NCBI GenBank assembly: GCA_019915015.1
Contig: JAHBBC010000007.1
Span: 1,364,001-1,428,000, forward strand
Direction: 5' to 3'
DNA length: 64,000 nucleotides
Source: Auriscalpium vulgare
Taxonomy: Eukaryota > Basidiomycota > Agaricomycetes > Russulales > Auriscalpiaceae
The position numbers and the translations under genes were made by a program. Shown piece by piece: positions 12,201 through 21,153 of this stretch (the first letter of the stretch is position 1; each line of letters opens with the position of its first letter). The notes beneath the pieces were generated by a model. The model saw only the letters and a program-made list of their open reading frames with translations. It made no database searches and was not told the DNA's origin.

Positions 12201-13210
12201 GGGTCAGCTTCTATATTGTCTGTAGAGGTAAGACGTTCCTTTCTAGTTACATATGTACTAGGTGAATATAATATGTCCATTTCTACGGGACGTTTGTTCA
12301 AGTCAACCATATCTTTCTTGAGATACAGGCACCCGCATACTTTACAACTTTGCTCAATAATACGATCTGCCGACAAATCATTGCAGAAATCGGTTATTAT
12401 ACGATGCATCAGTCTATCGGACATGGGTCGAGGGGGAAACCTAGTTTGTTCAAAATTCTCTTTTTCTTTCTCACTATGTCGTTGACCAGTTCGTCTATCC
12501 GTGTCCGACACAATGTTGTGTATACGAAATCGAGAGACGTGAGTATCACAAGCAGTACACTGTTCATGATTCGACAGTCGTTCGCGGATGATGTCTACTT
12601 TAATGTTATGATCGGCAGGAATTTTATGAATGACACATAACTCCAGAAGGACAGATTTGTGCAAAGTTTGAAGATGATGAAGGGGTATCTTAGCATATAG
12701 GTAGTTTGGGTTATTATATACTGATTTATTGAATGCTATTTGACCAACAAACTCATACGAACAAAAGCGACTGGGCACTGATGTGTTAGGTATAATAAAT
12801 TCGCTAAGTGAATCGAATGACCAAACAAACAACTGAGTGCGCCCGCCTCCTCGAATGGCAACATCTTTTGGTATAGGTTGTATTATTGTAAGGAATATGT
12901 AGTACATGGAGCTCACGAAGACCACGAACAAAAATAACGTTGATCTAATATTGTTTTCATACGACATCGCCGCAATTGTTTTTACGTTGAGCTCATTTAA
13001 GAAAGTAGCGCATTGTTTGATTTCACTTTGTCCAATTGCACATTGGCTGATTGCATATTGGTTGATGGCACATTGGCTGATTGCACTTTGGCTGATTGCA
13101 CTTTGGCAGGTTGCACTTTGGCAGGTTGCACTTTGGCAAATTACGCTTTGGCAGATTGCACTTTGGCAAATTGCACTTGGGCAGATTGTAACTTCTGATA
13201 TGAGAGGCAT
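6080..13210 (-). CDS. Helitron RepHel transposase with C-terminal cysteine-protease-like domain
   Basis: Single 2376-codon open frame, the transposase of an autonomous rolling-circle transposon. In order: a 15-nt-repeat-coded N-terminus (about residues 5-65); a SAP-like stretch with an HEQCTAC motif (about 180-230); a DUF6570-type region with paired cysteines (about 280-450); the HUH nickase motif HMH (about residue 825) and two tyrosines in YVTEY (about 1018), the Helitron Rep signature; and a Pif1-type helicase with Walker A GMAGTGKS (about 1530), LDEISMV, FAGDFAQLPP and a late TDFQAQGRT motif. The C-terminus (about 2130-2376) has LSCAYDSLLTTLY and later GGSHFTSRI followed by WYYYDG, arranged like the Cys and His/Asp boxes of ubiquitin-peptidase folds. 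No stop or frameshift interrupts it, so it may be active. Element termini were not determined. Confidence 0.9.
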   Translation of the reverse strand: MPLISEVTICPSAICQSAICQSVICQSATCQSATCQSAISQSAISQCAINQYAISQCAIGQSEIKQCATFLNELNVKTIAAMSYENNIRSTLFLFVVFVSSMYYIFLTIIQPIPKDVAIRGGGRTQLFVWSFDSLSEFIIPNTSVPSRFCSYEFVGQIAFNKSVYNNPNYLYAKIPLHHLQTLHKSVLLELCVIHKIPADHNIKVDIIRERLSNHEQCTACDTHVSRFRIHNIVSDTDRRTGQRHSEKEKENFEQTRFPPRPMSDRLMHRIITDFCNDLSADRIIEQSCKVCGCLYLKKDMVDLNKRPVEMDILYSPSTYVTRKERLTSTDNIEADPEGILVRNSHYICEGCFKELKKNKIPLQALANGNWIGAVPPVLKELSWAEKMLISRVCHNRCIVRVKNSGLHKMSANAVFFSTPVPKIYAALPPPRREMEDVIGFVYIGPTKPTNVEYRRTPLLVRRKKVLDALNWLKFNHIDYEDVDISMENLMTYDIEGVPVVTEYRLSQEERYAEQTAVHAEEDPSVLYGESPFIVHALTGSEIPNKTTQQLRAIALDHLNKGGSALGIGHEDEPLSLYQNPQLYPQIFPWLFPYGLGGFGNHNGFKPVPEAARVKSLLLYHDKRFQTDPMFSLLCFHHKQIKSSSTGGFIMAARENYPRIADRLRRVDRNVLSDIIRRLADNETITDKTPEEQLCFQILDDMDHVGAHVPGSRTQRKSDRSEIWAITNYVGAPFWYITFAPADVNHPVAIYFAGDNKTYYPIHETRDNRIRAIANNSVACAKFFMHMVDLFVRHVLGYGTDHQGLWGTTRSYYGTVEQQGRLTLHMHLILWIVNSLPPQEIRNRMLDPSSNFQRELIEYLESAHAGDFITGTFDDIQAHVKEEEKENPEYLRPTLTLPSMPPPLCNVHEEKAADCSACDEWVLWKLKYNDVVDDILYRSNVHNHHAGCYDKRYESCKSRFPRDSFENTMINSDTGSIDMKKGESWMNTFNYVLTFLMRCNTDVACMLSGTAIKAIVQYVTEYITKTGLNTHTMMDAVQTILTKTTEFISGDDDNISSARRILVKMVNLMTVKMEIGSPMASMFNLGYRGHVTNEEFRRVYWQNYTVPVRIFWNLHDEGEKDKVVLKNVEGRIVPHTTAMDYMYRPILLSNMNVYEWCRKYEKRRIPQSRKNNNEKHPDNNDSYELPPFIVDDAEPADSDNTTSESSDNGSDSDYEPVRKRPQKRKRRHRKEFYRFTDEHPQYSTQEVSIVSEEQNIIPNFVGRSLPRRDKGNREMYCMTMLTLFKIWRNPEDLKSTDQTWEDAFNNHQFSNREKDIMNHFQIRHECRDAHDDYAAQRREGKHNMNNENNKFAFNDSGDEDEPIGAAEIDEVGFKEVIKSYWEEIGKREERKLIQYQQMESLLQNNGWATAQTSASFNVPFESGGAHAPNEWKGILNKEKQKVLDNRQKETAHLNKDLRRGEYPHYNTNVVQMVDKKYLDKRYIIGTKKERRLMDKIERDFTLYSDQRRAFRIITKHSLDPEASQLKFYLGGMAGTGKSQVIKALMEWFAQRNESHKFLTLAPTGAAAALISGSTYHSVLGINGFTTQQNITTMGEIYDRIKHVKYIFLDEISMVDCHNLYTISAQMSNAMRMPGDPFGGINMVFAGDFAQLPPPGRHPSLYAPQAQSIIHTTNSHITQQCVLGKALWHQFTVVVILKQNMRQNIQSDEDLAFRTALENMRYAACTDEDVALLMTRVAGPAAHQPKHSDPKFRNISVITAFNVQRDAINAVGVKRFARETNQELQDFYSKDKWTTKEKKATGKRGKRTLVDPLRSSDNIVKEHQNELWQLRPASTDHIPGKLSLCIGLPVMIKKNEATELSVTNGAEATVTGWKSYPLDKNHQALEVVFLKLTHPPTPIKIPNLPLNTIPLSKQVTSVRCATRSDRDMQISREQVPIIPNFSMTDFQAQGRTRPVNVVDLQHCRNHQSIYTCLSRSSSLSDTLILRGFHAQKIQAGISGWLRQELRELEILNHITEMQYEGELSPTLNATYRSALIRQYQDLQGETFVPTGIHSSIAWSKSKPFKKVTVIPPVAWEIIDGRKKNNSKLSTSASKLNPAQGSKSIFIMHEPPAKRSRTEVNVQHDDSVEFGLIWDAVSLSCAYDSLLTTLYSIFKLNNGYWMSTMKNLNAYTLYMHTLWSNNSLTPEAARDYLRRKVTDVYPDVSREDGTDLYQLSTTILNTGPVRRQEYCVICNELTVDNEMATPLWHAMDCDSTASYMIDQTSGRGRLCRICGHETQNRLHARDNAGKVLLVSLLGSAADVSQELTVNISDVRRSYSILGIVYYGGSHFTSRIRINSQWYYYDGMTTGRHLLPDSNTSNLRTAWGRSASLIIYTQI
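13023..13195. repeat. 15-bp minisatellite
   Basis: About a dozen copies of a 15-bp unit of the type ATTGCACTTTGGCTG, with scattered substitutions. Because 15 is a multiple of three, both strands stay open. The minus strand reads as CQSAI pentapeptides at the N-terminus of the Helitron ORF. The plus strand reads as LADCT/LANCT pentapeptides. Confidence 0.85.
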
Positions 13211-13493
13211 GGTTGAGTGAAAGCCTGATACGCCAACCTGCAGATGTTTTATAACCAGTTGCCGTGGGAAAAATTACATAATGCGATATGGGATGTTCCG
13301 GCAGGGATCTTTTCCAGTAGGCGATACGGTATTCAACAGTCATTCTCAGGCTAGCCTGTAGTCTGTATGGGTAGATTCGGTTCTTTGTTATGGGCCTCGT
13401 TATATAATAACATGTAAAACAATCCATACCCACAGGGAGTAGTAAGGGACTAATAGATACGGTTGTCATTATATATCTGTAATCCAAGCATAT

Positions 13494-13814
13494 TCAAATG
13501 CGTAAGTTGTAATGACGCCGTAGCATACACTGACCGACATGTGATCTAAACTGTGTTCGGGATCCGAGGGTGATCATTAAACAAATTCATGCGCGAAGGT
13601 AAAGAACACACGGAGAGCATTCAATAAGGGTATACAAGTAATGTTTTATACTTACACGATGATCACCACATTTCTTATTCGGGGAGGCGCCAGGTGAACA
13701 TTTATCATTCAGAATGATTTGCACAAATGTATAATATTCAAGCCTCGCAAACGAATTGTTTAATGTCATAGGTATTAAGATTGTCAGGGCGGTTACAATG
13801 TATCGTGACATCAA
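13494..13814 (-). CDS. Possible small secreted cysteine-containing protein
   Basis: The minus-strand frame from 13814 begins with a basic residue and a hydrophobic run (SRYIVTALTILIPMTL) that looks like a signal peptide. A short mature part contains KCSPGASPNKKCGDHR, and the codon for that Arg abuts a GTAAGT donor. A plausible acceptor (CACAG) about 106 bp downstream leads to a second exon with one more Cys and a stop near 13494. Size and layout fit the small secreted proteins common in basidiomycetes, but there is no family match and the splice is inferred. The frame could instead be chance. Confidence 0.35.
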
Positions 13815-13819
13815 TAAAA

Positions 13820-14256
13820 CGAGCGAGGTAAAAATCCGGACGAATTGAACAGAGCAAGGTGAACGATTCTGAAGGACTCGGGTTTTAAAAGGAAGATATA
13901 TAAAACCATCATTTATTGCTTTATATTTGACTGTTCTCGTCCGAGCGTCTCCAATCGGACAAAGAATCGAGTGGAACTGAAAAGATTCAGATCTTTATTT
14001 TAATATGTCATACGAAAGAATGCAGTCACAGGAGATTATTTAATTGAACAAAGGATCGAGTGGATGTGAAGATATTAAGTTTCTGTTTGGTTTTTTATTC
14101 GAAGGAACAATAAATGGGAAGCTAATCCTTATACTAATTTATTCATCTTTTTAGGCAAAGTAAAGCGAATACCGCCATAGGTCGTTAAAGGTACAGAAAA
14201 TTGAACGATACTGACGAGGCAAGTTAAAACATCGCAGAAATGTTGTGTAATATGAA
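13820..14256. other. Intergenic, AT-rich
   Basis: No supported gene. The stretch contains repeated short phrases (for example CAAAGAATCGAGTGG and CAAAGGATCGAGTGG at about 13960 and 14050), suggesting a local duplication of roughly 90 bp. It otherwise reads as flanking or promoter DNA. Confidence 0.4.
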
Positions 14257-15421
14257 TCACGTAGGTTTCACGAGTATATATACGGCTTGAATGTTGAAGG
14301 AGATCTTGTCCTCCTTATATTTGTTCGCGGTGTGTACAATTCCGACCAGGGAGTTAGGAGGTATCTCCTCATTTCGCACCTCCTTGCCTATAAGTTTCCG
14401 TCTTCGAAAAACGCTGAGGAAAAAGTCTTCATTGACGTCACTTTCGTTTATCCCGTCGTGTTCGTCTTGAAAGATCGACGATATATCCCAAACAGTCACT
14501 GTAGAATATAAGTGTACGCCGAGTATTAGCCAGACAAGTTCACGCACCCATCTGATTGTGTTGCAAAGGAGCACGAGGAAGATCATCGAACTTTTCAATA
14601 GGACGACTCGAGCGCGGAGTCGTGTCTATACCAGGACTGGTAGTTGTTGTCCACTGATCGTTGCTTTGCGGCCCCTCCTTCCCTGTTATTATATAAACAT
14701 TAACCCTTTGTTAATATAACATGTGAACCCTTACCCGTTTTGGACCCCTGTCGCGTTGAAAACTGCACAGAGTTCCCAAACTCGTATACAGAAACTGTTC
14801 TCTGGGGAAATTTGAGAACTTGTCCATAGAACGCCAATCCCCGTTGCCACTCGGTAAAAATAGGATACATGGACAATTGACGGAATTGCTTCTGATTTGT
14901 TTCCACGTGGTTGATTAAATTTGCCTCGCGAACGTAACCGAATTTGATGAGGAGTTCAACGCGTTGACCGCGGCCTACCGTTGGCTGGAAGGACCTGCCT
15001 TGGCTGGCAATGTTAAAAAGGGCGGGATTGGCTCTGGCGGGATTGACCAAAATATCGGGTTTTCCTCGAAAAGTGACAGCTTTAACAACTCGCCTGCGTG
15101 ATGTTATATATTGAACCAAATGAAATGCTGCGTAAAGACTTACTGCATATTCACGTAACCGTAGTTCCCACTGTTAAGCAGCCGTCCCAAGTCTCCGGTC
15201 TTAAATATTGCGTCGGCATCAAAATTCCTGCGATCATTCAACGAAGAGAAAGATGTGTGCCCATTATTATACATACAGTAGAGGAGGCAAATTGCCATAA
15301 GTGTTAGCAAGATAGCTACACATGGGGTGTGACCGTGCCATAACCTCACATGCGGCAGGCGCCCTAGAACATATAATTGAGAATAAGCACGTCGGGACAT
15401 GGCGATGAAGAACAAACGCAC
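14257..15421 (-). CDS. Single-pass (type II) membrane protein, unknown family
   Basis: Four exons on the minus strand. Exon 1 (15421 or 15400 to about 15152) has a basic N-terminus, then a hydrophobic segment (VAILLTLMAICLLYCMY) at about residues 29-45 with no cleavage-like site, suggesting an N-in anchor. Exon 2 (about 15099-14737) encodes a beta-rich-looking domain. Exon 3 is Thr/Ser/Pro-rich (about 14688-14555). Exon 4 (about 14501-14257) ends in VYILVKPT and stop. All introns have GT-AG borders and about 50 bp length. The final exon (PPNSLVGIVHTANKY followed by AVYIL) loosely resembles the end of the 17828-19014 gene (PGHVVEIQCTF followed by AIALL), so the two may be distant relatives. 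Function unknown. Confidence 0.6.
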
Positions 15422-15631
15422 TCGGGGTTGATAACACTATCTATGTCCGTTAATATCTTCGATCCGGATGATCCGAAAGAGAATGCGTTCTTAATGTCAA
15501 TTCTATAAATAAAGTATTAAGCGAATAATAACATAATCACGATACTAACTCACTGTTCGTCAGGTGAGTCGACATTTACAGGAACCTTCTTCTGATAAGA
15601 ATCCAAAGTGCTTTTATTGATGGGTTAATAT
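15422..15631. other. Intergenic between the membrane protein and the RS gene
   Basis: About 210 bp with no ORF of note. It is presumably the promoter of the membrane-protein gene, which reads leftward, and the terminator of the RS gene, which also reads leftward. Confidence 0.4.
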
Positions 15632-17557
15632 TCACAAAGGAAAATGAAAACAAAGTAATTGTCGCACTTTGTCTGCTCTACCCTGTAGAAACATATTAAC
15701 GACAGTGTAAGTGAACAACGCGATCACGTACTTCACGGCCGAACGGTCAACGCCCTTCCCCTTGGCCGACTTTCTGTGAAAAATGAGATAAAAAACACTA
15801 ATATATAAAACTTATATACTTACGAAGAAGCAGGCGCCGTGTCGGGATGCATTCCCGGGCTATGACAGAATTATTATAATCAATGAAAAAATAATCAACA
15901 TAAACATAGTTTACTGACGATGGGTAACGAATTTGCTCGGCTACAAAATTCGGAGCCGAAAGCTTATCTTGCCCGTCCTCGAGGGGACTATGCATCGGAG
16001 ACAACGAGCGAGGCCTCTTAGATGAGGAAGCTTTCGGAGAATATGATTGCTGCCTCCGGGATTCAGAAGGTTTCGGCGAAAGCGAACGATTACGGTCATA
16101 GCTGGAGTAACTACACAGTTCCATCAACGTTGTTACAAGAATGTATATAATAATAACGTCACCTTGAATGTCTTTCATGACGACGGCGTTTGTGCGATTC
16201 TTTCTTTCCGCGGTGACTTCTGTTGCATATATTAAAAATAAACCATCAAGGACCTAGTATATTTAATTACTTGCGACCCGTTCTCTTTTCCTTGCGTCTT
16301 CAAATATTGTTAGCAAATACCCGGCATCGTCATTATCAATCATTACCTTCTGGAGTGCGAACTTTCGGATCGCGCACTTGAACTGGACCGCGAACGCGTT
16401 GAAGACAAAGACGTAGACGGCGACCTCCTATGTGAACCAGTCAATTAAAAAATAGGATGCACAGGGGTACAAGATGCATACTTTCGGCGGCGAGAGCGAT
16501 GCTTTTTGTCGCGATCTTTAGCATCTATACGAGATCTAACCCGCGAACCATGAGTAGAATGAATACTTATATATAGTGGAAGATACTTTTTTGAACGCGA
16601 CCGGGAACGGCTGCTATGCCCCATGTATTAAGTTTGAACTTGGACGCGACTCTATCGTCTACCCACCTTTTAGAACGCGATCGTGAACGGCTCCTTTATA
16701 TTAATGAGTTGAATTCAAACTTATATAGCCAGACACACCTTTTATAACGCGATCGCGAACGGTCTCTTTTTCGTTTGACCTGTTCCTTGCGTTTATCCTT
16801 CGAGCTAATTTATATATGAGTGAGCAAAGGTATGTCATATATAGATATGTTACGTGTCATACCCAATAGAATCCGATCGAGAGCGGGTTCTTTGTTTTTC
16901 AATGAGCCGTGTTCATATTTAATTCCAAGTCAGACGCACCTTCTATTACGCGATCGAGAACGGCCTCGTTTTCTGATTTGTCGATCCAGGTGTCTTTCCC
17001 TCAACCTAATTTGCGTATCAGCCAAGGTATGTGACCTACGAATACTTTACCTCTCAGGCTCAACGGCATTCTCCTCCATCCTTTTATCCGATCTACCGCG
17101 ATCATTCGGAGGATCGGGGGTTTCGTATTTCTTAAATATTCTATGGTAGATAATCAGTTTAAATATAAATCGAAATCAAATGATCCGTGCTTTTCGACTT
17201 CATTGGATTCACGTTTGCTGCCATGAAATAGTAAACAAATGAATATCCAGAATGCAAAGGCCACGGTACCTTTTGTTTCCCACGCTTTGAACATTATCGC
17301 TAAGAACAATAAGCATTGTTAAATGATGTAGCAACAAACATACATACTTGTTAACAGTCGCGGTGGTACGCTTTCTAAAATGTTTTTTTTAACAATCGGT
17401 TTCAAGGAATAAGAAACAAACTCCTACTTCTTTTTCTTCTTTCGCTTATCCTCATCCCTGACGGAACATAAAAGGCAGGAAAGGTACGCAGATGAAATAC
17501 TCACGTCGAGTCTTCGGTAAGTTCGATGACTTCCTTCTGCTGTCTAAGGGATGACAT
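15632..17557 (-). CDS. RS-repeat protein encoded by symmetric microexons
   Basis: Starts at Met 17557 (SSLRQQKEVIEL) and can be followed through a series of GT-AG microexons to a TGA at 15632-15634. Most exons keep phase 2 at both ends and have lengths divisible by three. Counted cases are 30, 27, 15, 66, 27, 27, 54, 81 and 27 nt. At least five encode variants of the same peptide (RDRSRSRYKR, SRSRSRSK, RDRDKKHRSRRRK), so the RS domain seems to have grown by exon duplication. A longer exon (about 16117-15916) has SP/RS motifs (RSLSP, PRSLSP). The last exon ends with a hydrophobic stretch. RS domains generally mediate splicing-factor contacts; no RNA-recognition motif is visible here. One or two internal borders (near 17,080-17,150 and 16,860-17,000) are uncertain. 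It is head-to-head with the 17828 gene. Confidence 0.6.
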
Positions 17558-17827
17558 AGTGAAAACGATAAAACTTGTATACAGCAAGACACTTACTGTG
17601 ATTTCTGTCGCGTCATCATCGTGGTGAGAGTGAGAGGAAATGGATACCCGTCGTTGCAGGCATCTTCTTCCAAGTATATAAGGAGTCTAAGTTCAAACCC
17701 CGCTATGTGACCGGAAAAGGAAAGGCTGGGAGTAACGAGACCATTGGTAGCGTAAGGTTAGAACGCCGCGATATAAAAGCAGTTCAATGAACACCTCCAA
17801 TCTTCTCCTCCTATCTCGACTACAATC
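17558..17827. promoter_or_regulatory. Putative bidirectional promoter with TATA-like box
   Basis: A 270-bp gap between divergent genes. AGTATATAAGGAG at about 17673-17685 reads as a TATA box for the rightward gene, about 150 bp before its ATG. A CT-rich run (CTTCTCCTCC) lies shortly before that ATG. Confidence 0.45.
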
Positions 17828-19014
17828 ATGTCGCAAGCCATGAGTCCAGAGTTCCGTCAATATTTGGAGAAGTATACGGGTAAGAATGAACACTCTAGAG
17901 TATCATACTTGACACCTAAACACAAAACAGATGAGGCTAACCAGTTAATGGACACTGCACATACTGCACGGGCAGGTCAATATCTGTTGGCTGACCTTTG
18001 CGAAGTTGGTGTTATCCACACGTATCTGAAAGTTTTTTCTTCTCAACCATTATAAATTGCACAGGACGACTTTATCAAGAAGAGTTTTGAAATTCAACGA
18101 GAAGGAGGGATCGGAGCATGTGCAATCCAGATCAAAGGCTCTGAAAGCGCAGATGAACCGGTCTTTGTTGTCCGAGGAATTCTTACTGCATATGACTTAC
18201 CTCCGGTGAGGGACAAAAAACAGTACGTGCGAATATTATTTCAGACGATGGTGTATTAATTAAACTTCAAAGAGTGGGACATTTTGCATACGCACGGCAA
18301 CAAGTCGAAATTCAAGGATTTGGTTCGGCAACGTTCGAGCGGGCGGCCAACGGATTATTCTCGATTCATCAACAAATGTCCGCACGGTTTGGAAAATCGG
18401 AGTTAAGTTCCTTGGATCTTAAACAAAACGGAGAAGATTATTGTCTGCAATTCTCAAACCGATATTTTACGAACAAATCCCAGGCTGGTAACATGAAGGC
18501 CATTGGGTTCTCTGCGCAAGTCGATCCCGAGGACGTACTAAAGAACGCGCCGCCGCAATTTGTTCATTTGGAAGAAAATGAAGTATTATACTATGAACAG
18601 ATCAAGAATGAAAAGTTAGTAACATACATATAACTAGTTTGATGGCTATTCTGATACGCAGTAGTAAATCGCAACCTGCCTATAAACGGTTGAATCCTGC
18701 TGAATTCCGACCAGGACATGTTGTTGAAATTCAATGCACCTTTGCAAGCGTCCCCCTGTCGGGGAGTACGAGCAAACACAAAATGTTATGCCAATTGAGA
18801 GCAATAGCATTGTTGGATAGACAGTTATGCGAGGTATATTCAGTCATTGTATTGAATGGACTTTATTAATCCGATCACGCAGATATACGACAACCTCACC
18901 GTTATCTCACCGCCAAAGATACCAATTCGTAAAAGAAAGACTGGATATGATGCAGGGGATGAGGAGATTACTAAACGAAACAAACCTAACGATAATACGA
19001 TGGATGAATCCTGA
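17828..19014 (+). CDS. Unknown protein, six exons
   Basis: Exons about 17828-17879, 17931-18009, 18064-18206, 18271-18614, 18661-18830 and 18893-19014, all with GT-AG introns and a continuous frame to TGA. The central part is mixed alpha/beta with no clear motif. The fifth exon carries NPAEFRPGHVVEIQCTF followed by MLCQLRAIALLDRQL. This type of segment (Pro-x-x-Phe-x-x-Gly-x-x-Val-Glu, then a hydrophobic strand ending ALLD) recurs, from memory, in many unannotated Agaricomycete proteins. The C-terminus is basic then acidic (IPIRKRKTG, DAGDEE) and could be a nuclear-localisation tail. No signal peptide is seen. Function unknown. Confidence 0.65.
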
Positions 19015-19531
19015 GTTAAGCCGCCGAGGTACTGAGTTCGCCTTTTCGTTGGTTCAACATGTAAACATTACTTTTAAACGTGTACTCGTAATATTTTCAG
19101 CAATACCTTCCTTTAAACTTGACGTATGTTATATGGGAAGGGTACCCAAGAATATCTCCTATGTATAAGACAAATGACCACTTACGGTCTTAACGAATAT
19201 AAAACTCGCTACGCATGTACGCCGTCACAATAATTCAATCATGTCAACATTAATACCCAATCAAATCGTGACACAGAATAAGGCGTTGTACAAAGATCAC
19301 GTAAGAGGACACCCGTCACATGACCCTAGCACGCCACCGTTACCAACGACGTACGTTAGCCGTCGGAGGACTTCGTCACTACCTTCATCCTCACCTCCAT
19401 CTCGTCTCACCAGAAGTAACCAAAAGAACCATGGAATATAAAAAGCTCGATGCAATATCAATCACGCAAGTGCCGGCCACATACTACCGCCGATCTTCCC
19501 TTCCACCCTGCCAGAGGATGCAGACAAATTA
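19015..19531. other. Upstream region of copy 4
   Basis: About 500 bp. The frame immediately before Met 19532 continues upstream as PPIFPSTLPEDADKL, which matches copy 3 (VPKFSSDLPSDEKQL), so exon 1 of copy 4 originally extended further left. That frame meets a TAA five codons above the conserved stretch. An alternative frame from Met 19241 is Ser/Pro/Arg-rich and unconvincing. Confidence 0.4.
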
Positions 19532-20749
19532 ATGGCTTACACAGCCTATCACGAGCTCCGTGTCATTACAAGCAGCCGCGTGTTAAGGAAGAATCCACAG
19601 GAGGTTCGTAAGAAATGCGAAAAGGCGATGAAAGCTGAACTTGTGAGTACACTTTTCGCGAGATACATTGAATATATGACCATCATATATTATAATCTGG
19701 CACTCAATATGTATCAGGCCGAATTTGTCCGCGCGCTTGGAATGTGCGATAAAGTAGGTCAGGACTACGAAGCGTCCGTTTGGGTACAACAAGTGCGCAA
19801 GTATTCTCAAAAATCAAGAGATACCGAAAGCTTCAAATATTTAGAAGAATTGCGATGCGTTTCAGAGAATGTGCACAACGGCACGTCGTATTGGTGGATG
19901 ACAGTGCAATTCGATGGTGAGTACAATGACGGCGCAATCAAATGCTCACTAAACATTTTCTGTAAGGCGAGGCACCGCAGCCATTCGTATCAGCACTAGA
20001 TGTCAAAAATAAACAATATATACAACATCATGGTGACGTATTCGCACGCAAGAGGGAAGGTATGAACTTAAATATTTACAAAATAAAAAACAATGACGCT
20101 TTCTTTACAGACAGTGAAGACGATGAAGGTACGAATACATATAATCCAGTTGATTTTGCACCAAATCTTAACCTTGTAATAAAACCAATAGCTGAAGTCA
20201 TCGATTTACGTAAGTGACTCAAAAATCCATACTTATAACCTATATCCTAAGTATTACCAGTGGCAGTAAAAGAAGATCAAATCATTGTAACAAATGAACT
20301 CTCTGAGGGTATATCAAATAGTAAGGTTATATTCGATAGTATTTAATATTTTGTAAATGAAATTTATTTGCAGAAACGAACACATCTGATAAAGATTGTA
20401 CGTGTACAGTTTAGTGTGAGGTCTATAATCTGAGCTCTATATCCAGATTACAGCAAATATGGTTCCACAATGAACCTTGACGAGGAAATACACCGTCTGC
20501 TCGAAAACGCCAAAACTTTTGAAAACATCGCCACGTCATCAACATCCGCCCTTACCCATTTAATTAATTCACACGTACACAGTGAAGTATGTATTTCGTT
20601 ACAGAATTATCTATGTGCTGATTGCTCCTTCATAGCCCGCTAAGATGTGGCAAAAAGAAAGAGATGCTTTCTGCAAAGAGATAGCTTCTCTCAAAGCAGA
20701 GATTTACCATCTTAGGGAAAGCTCCCATAACACAGCGATGTATATCTAA
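19532..20749 (+). CDS. WW-microexon family, copy 4
   Basis: Exon 1 ends at 19642 (phase 0). Exon 2 19718-19916 (199 nt, phase 0 to 1) has VRALGMCDKVGQDYE as in copy 3, then YWWMTVQFD. Microexons follow: one near 19969-20060, then 18 nt at 20111-20128 coding DSEDDEG, then 60, 48 and 24 nt, all phase 1 to 1. The penultimate exon has MNLDEEIHRLLENAKTFENI. The last (about 20639-20749) has MWQKERDAFCKEIASLKAEI, a short coiled coil like the end of copy 3. The annotated start is the first Met of the intact frame; homology continues upstream (see the preceding region), so the true start is open. Confidence 0.65.
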
Positions 20750-21153
20750 ACCGTCATGAACTAAAATGATATCGAACGATTGCTAGACGTTCCCAGACGT
20801 TCAAAATCCCGGTATTGATTGTATTGTTTAATACGTTGACTTGATCAACTGCTTTAAATATAACAGAAGATACGTTTCACCACAGTGAACATAATCTGGA
20901 GTAAGAACGCATAAACTGTACATCCCCCGCGCTAAAGTCACTGTCATCAATTCTGTTCGCTACGTATGAATACAGGAACACATAGCATCACGTTGCCTTA
21001 CCGTCGTCACGGGGCCGTGAGTATTCGTCCGGGCACTAACGTCCTGACACCAAACTCAGCCAAACAGAGCCTCTTACCTCACAACCATCTCCACCTTGGC
21101 TTTCTCTACGCGTCTTCTTCACGACTCATCCAACCGTCTTCCTCTTACATTCG
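20750..21153. promoter_or_regulatory. Intergenic, promoter of copy 5
   Basis: No supported gene. The 3' half has a CT-rich run with CACCAACTC-type phrases and a TTTCTCTACGCG stretch, similar in character to the starts of copies 6 and 7. Confidence 0.3.
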
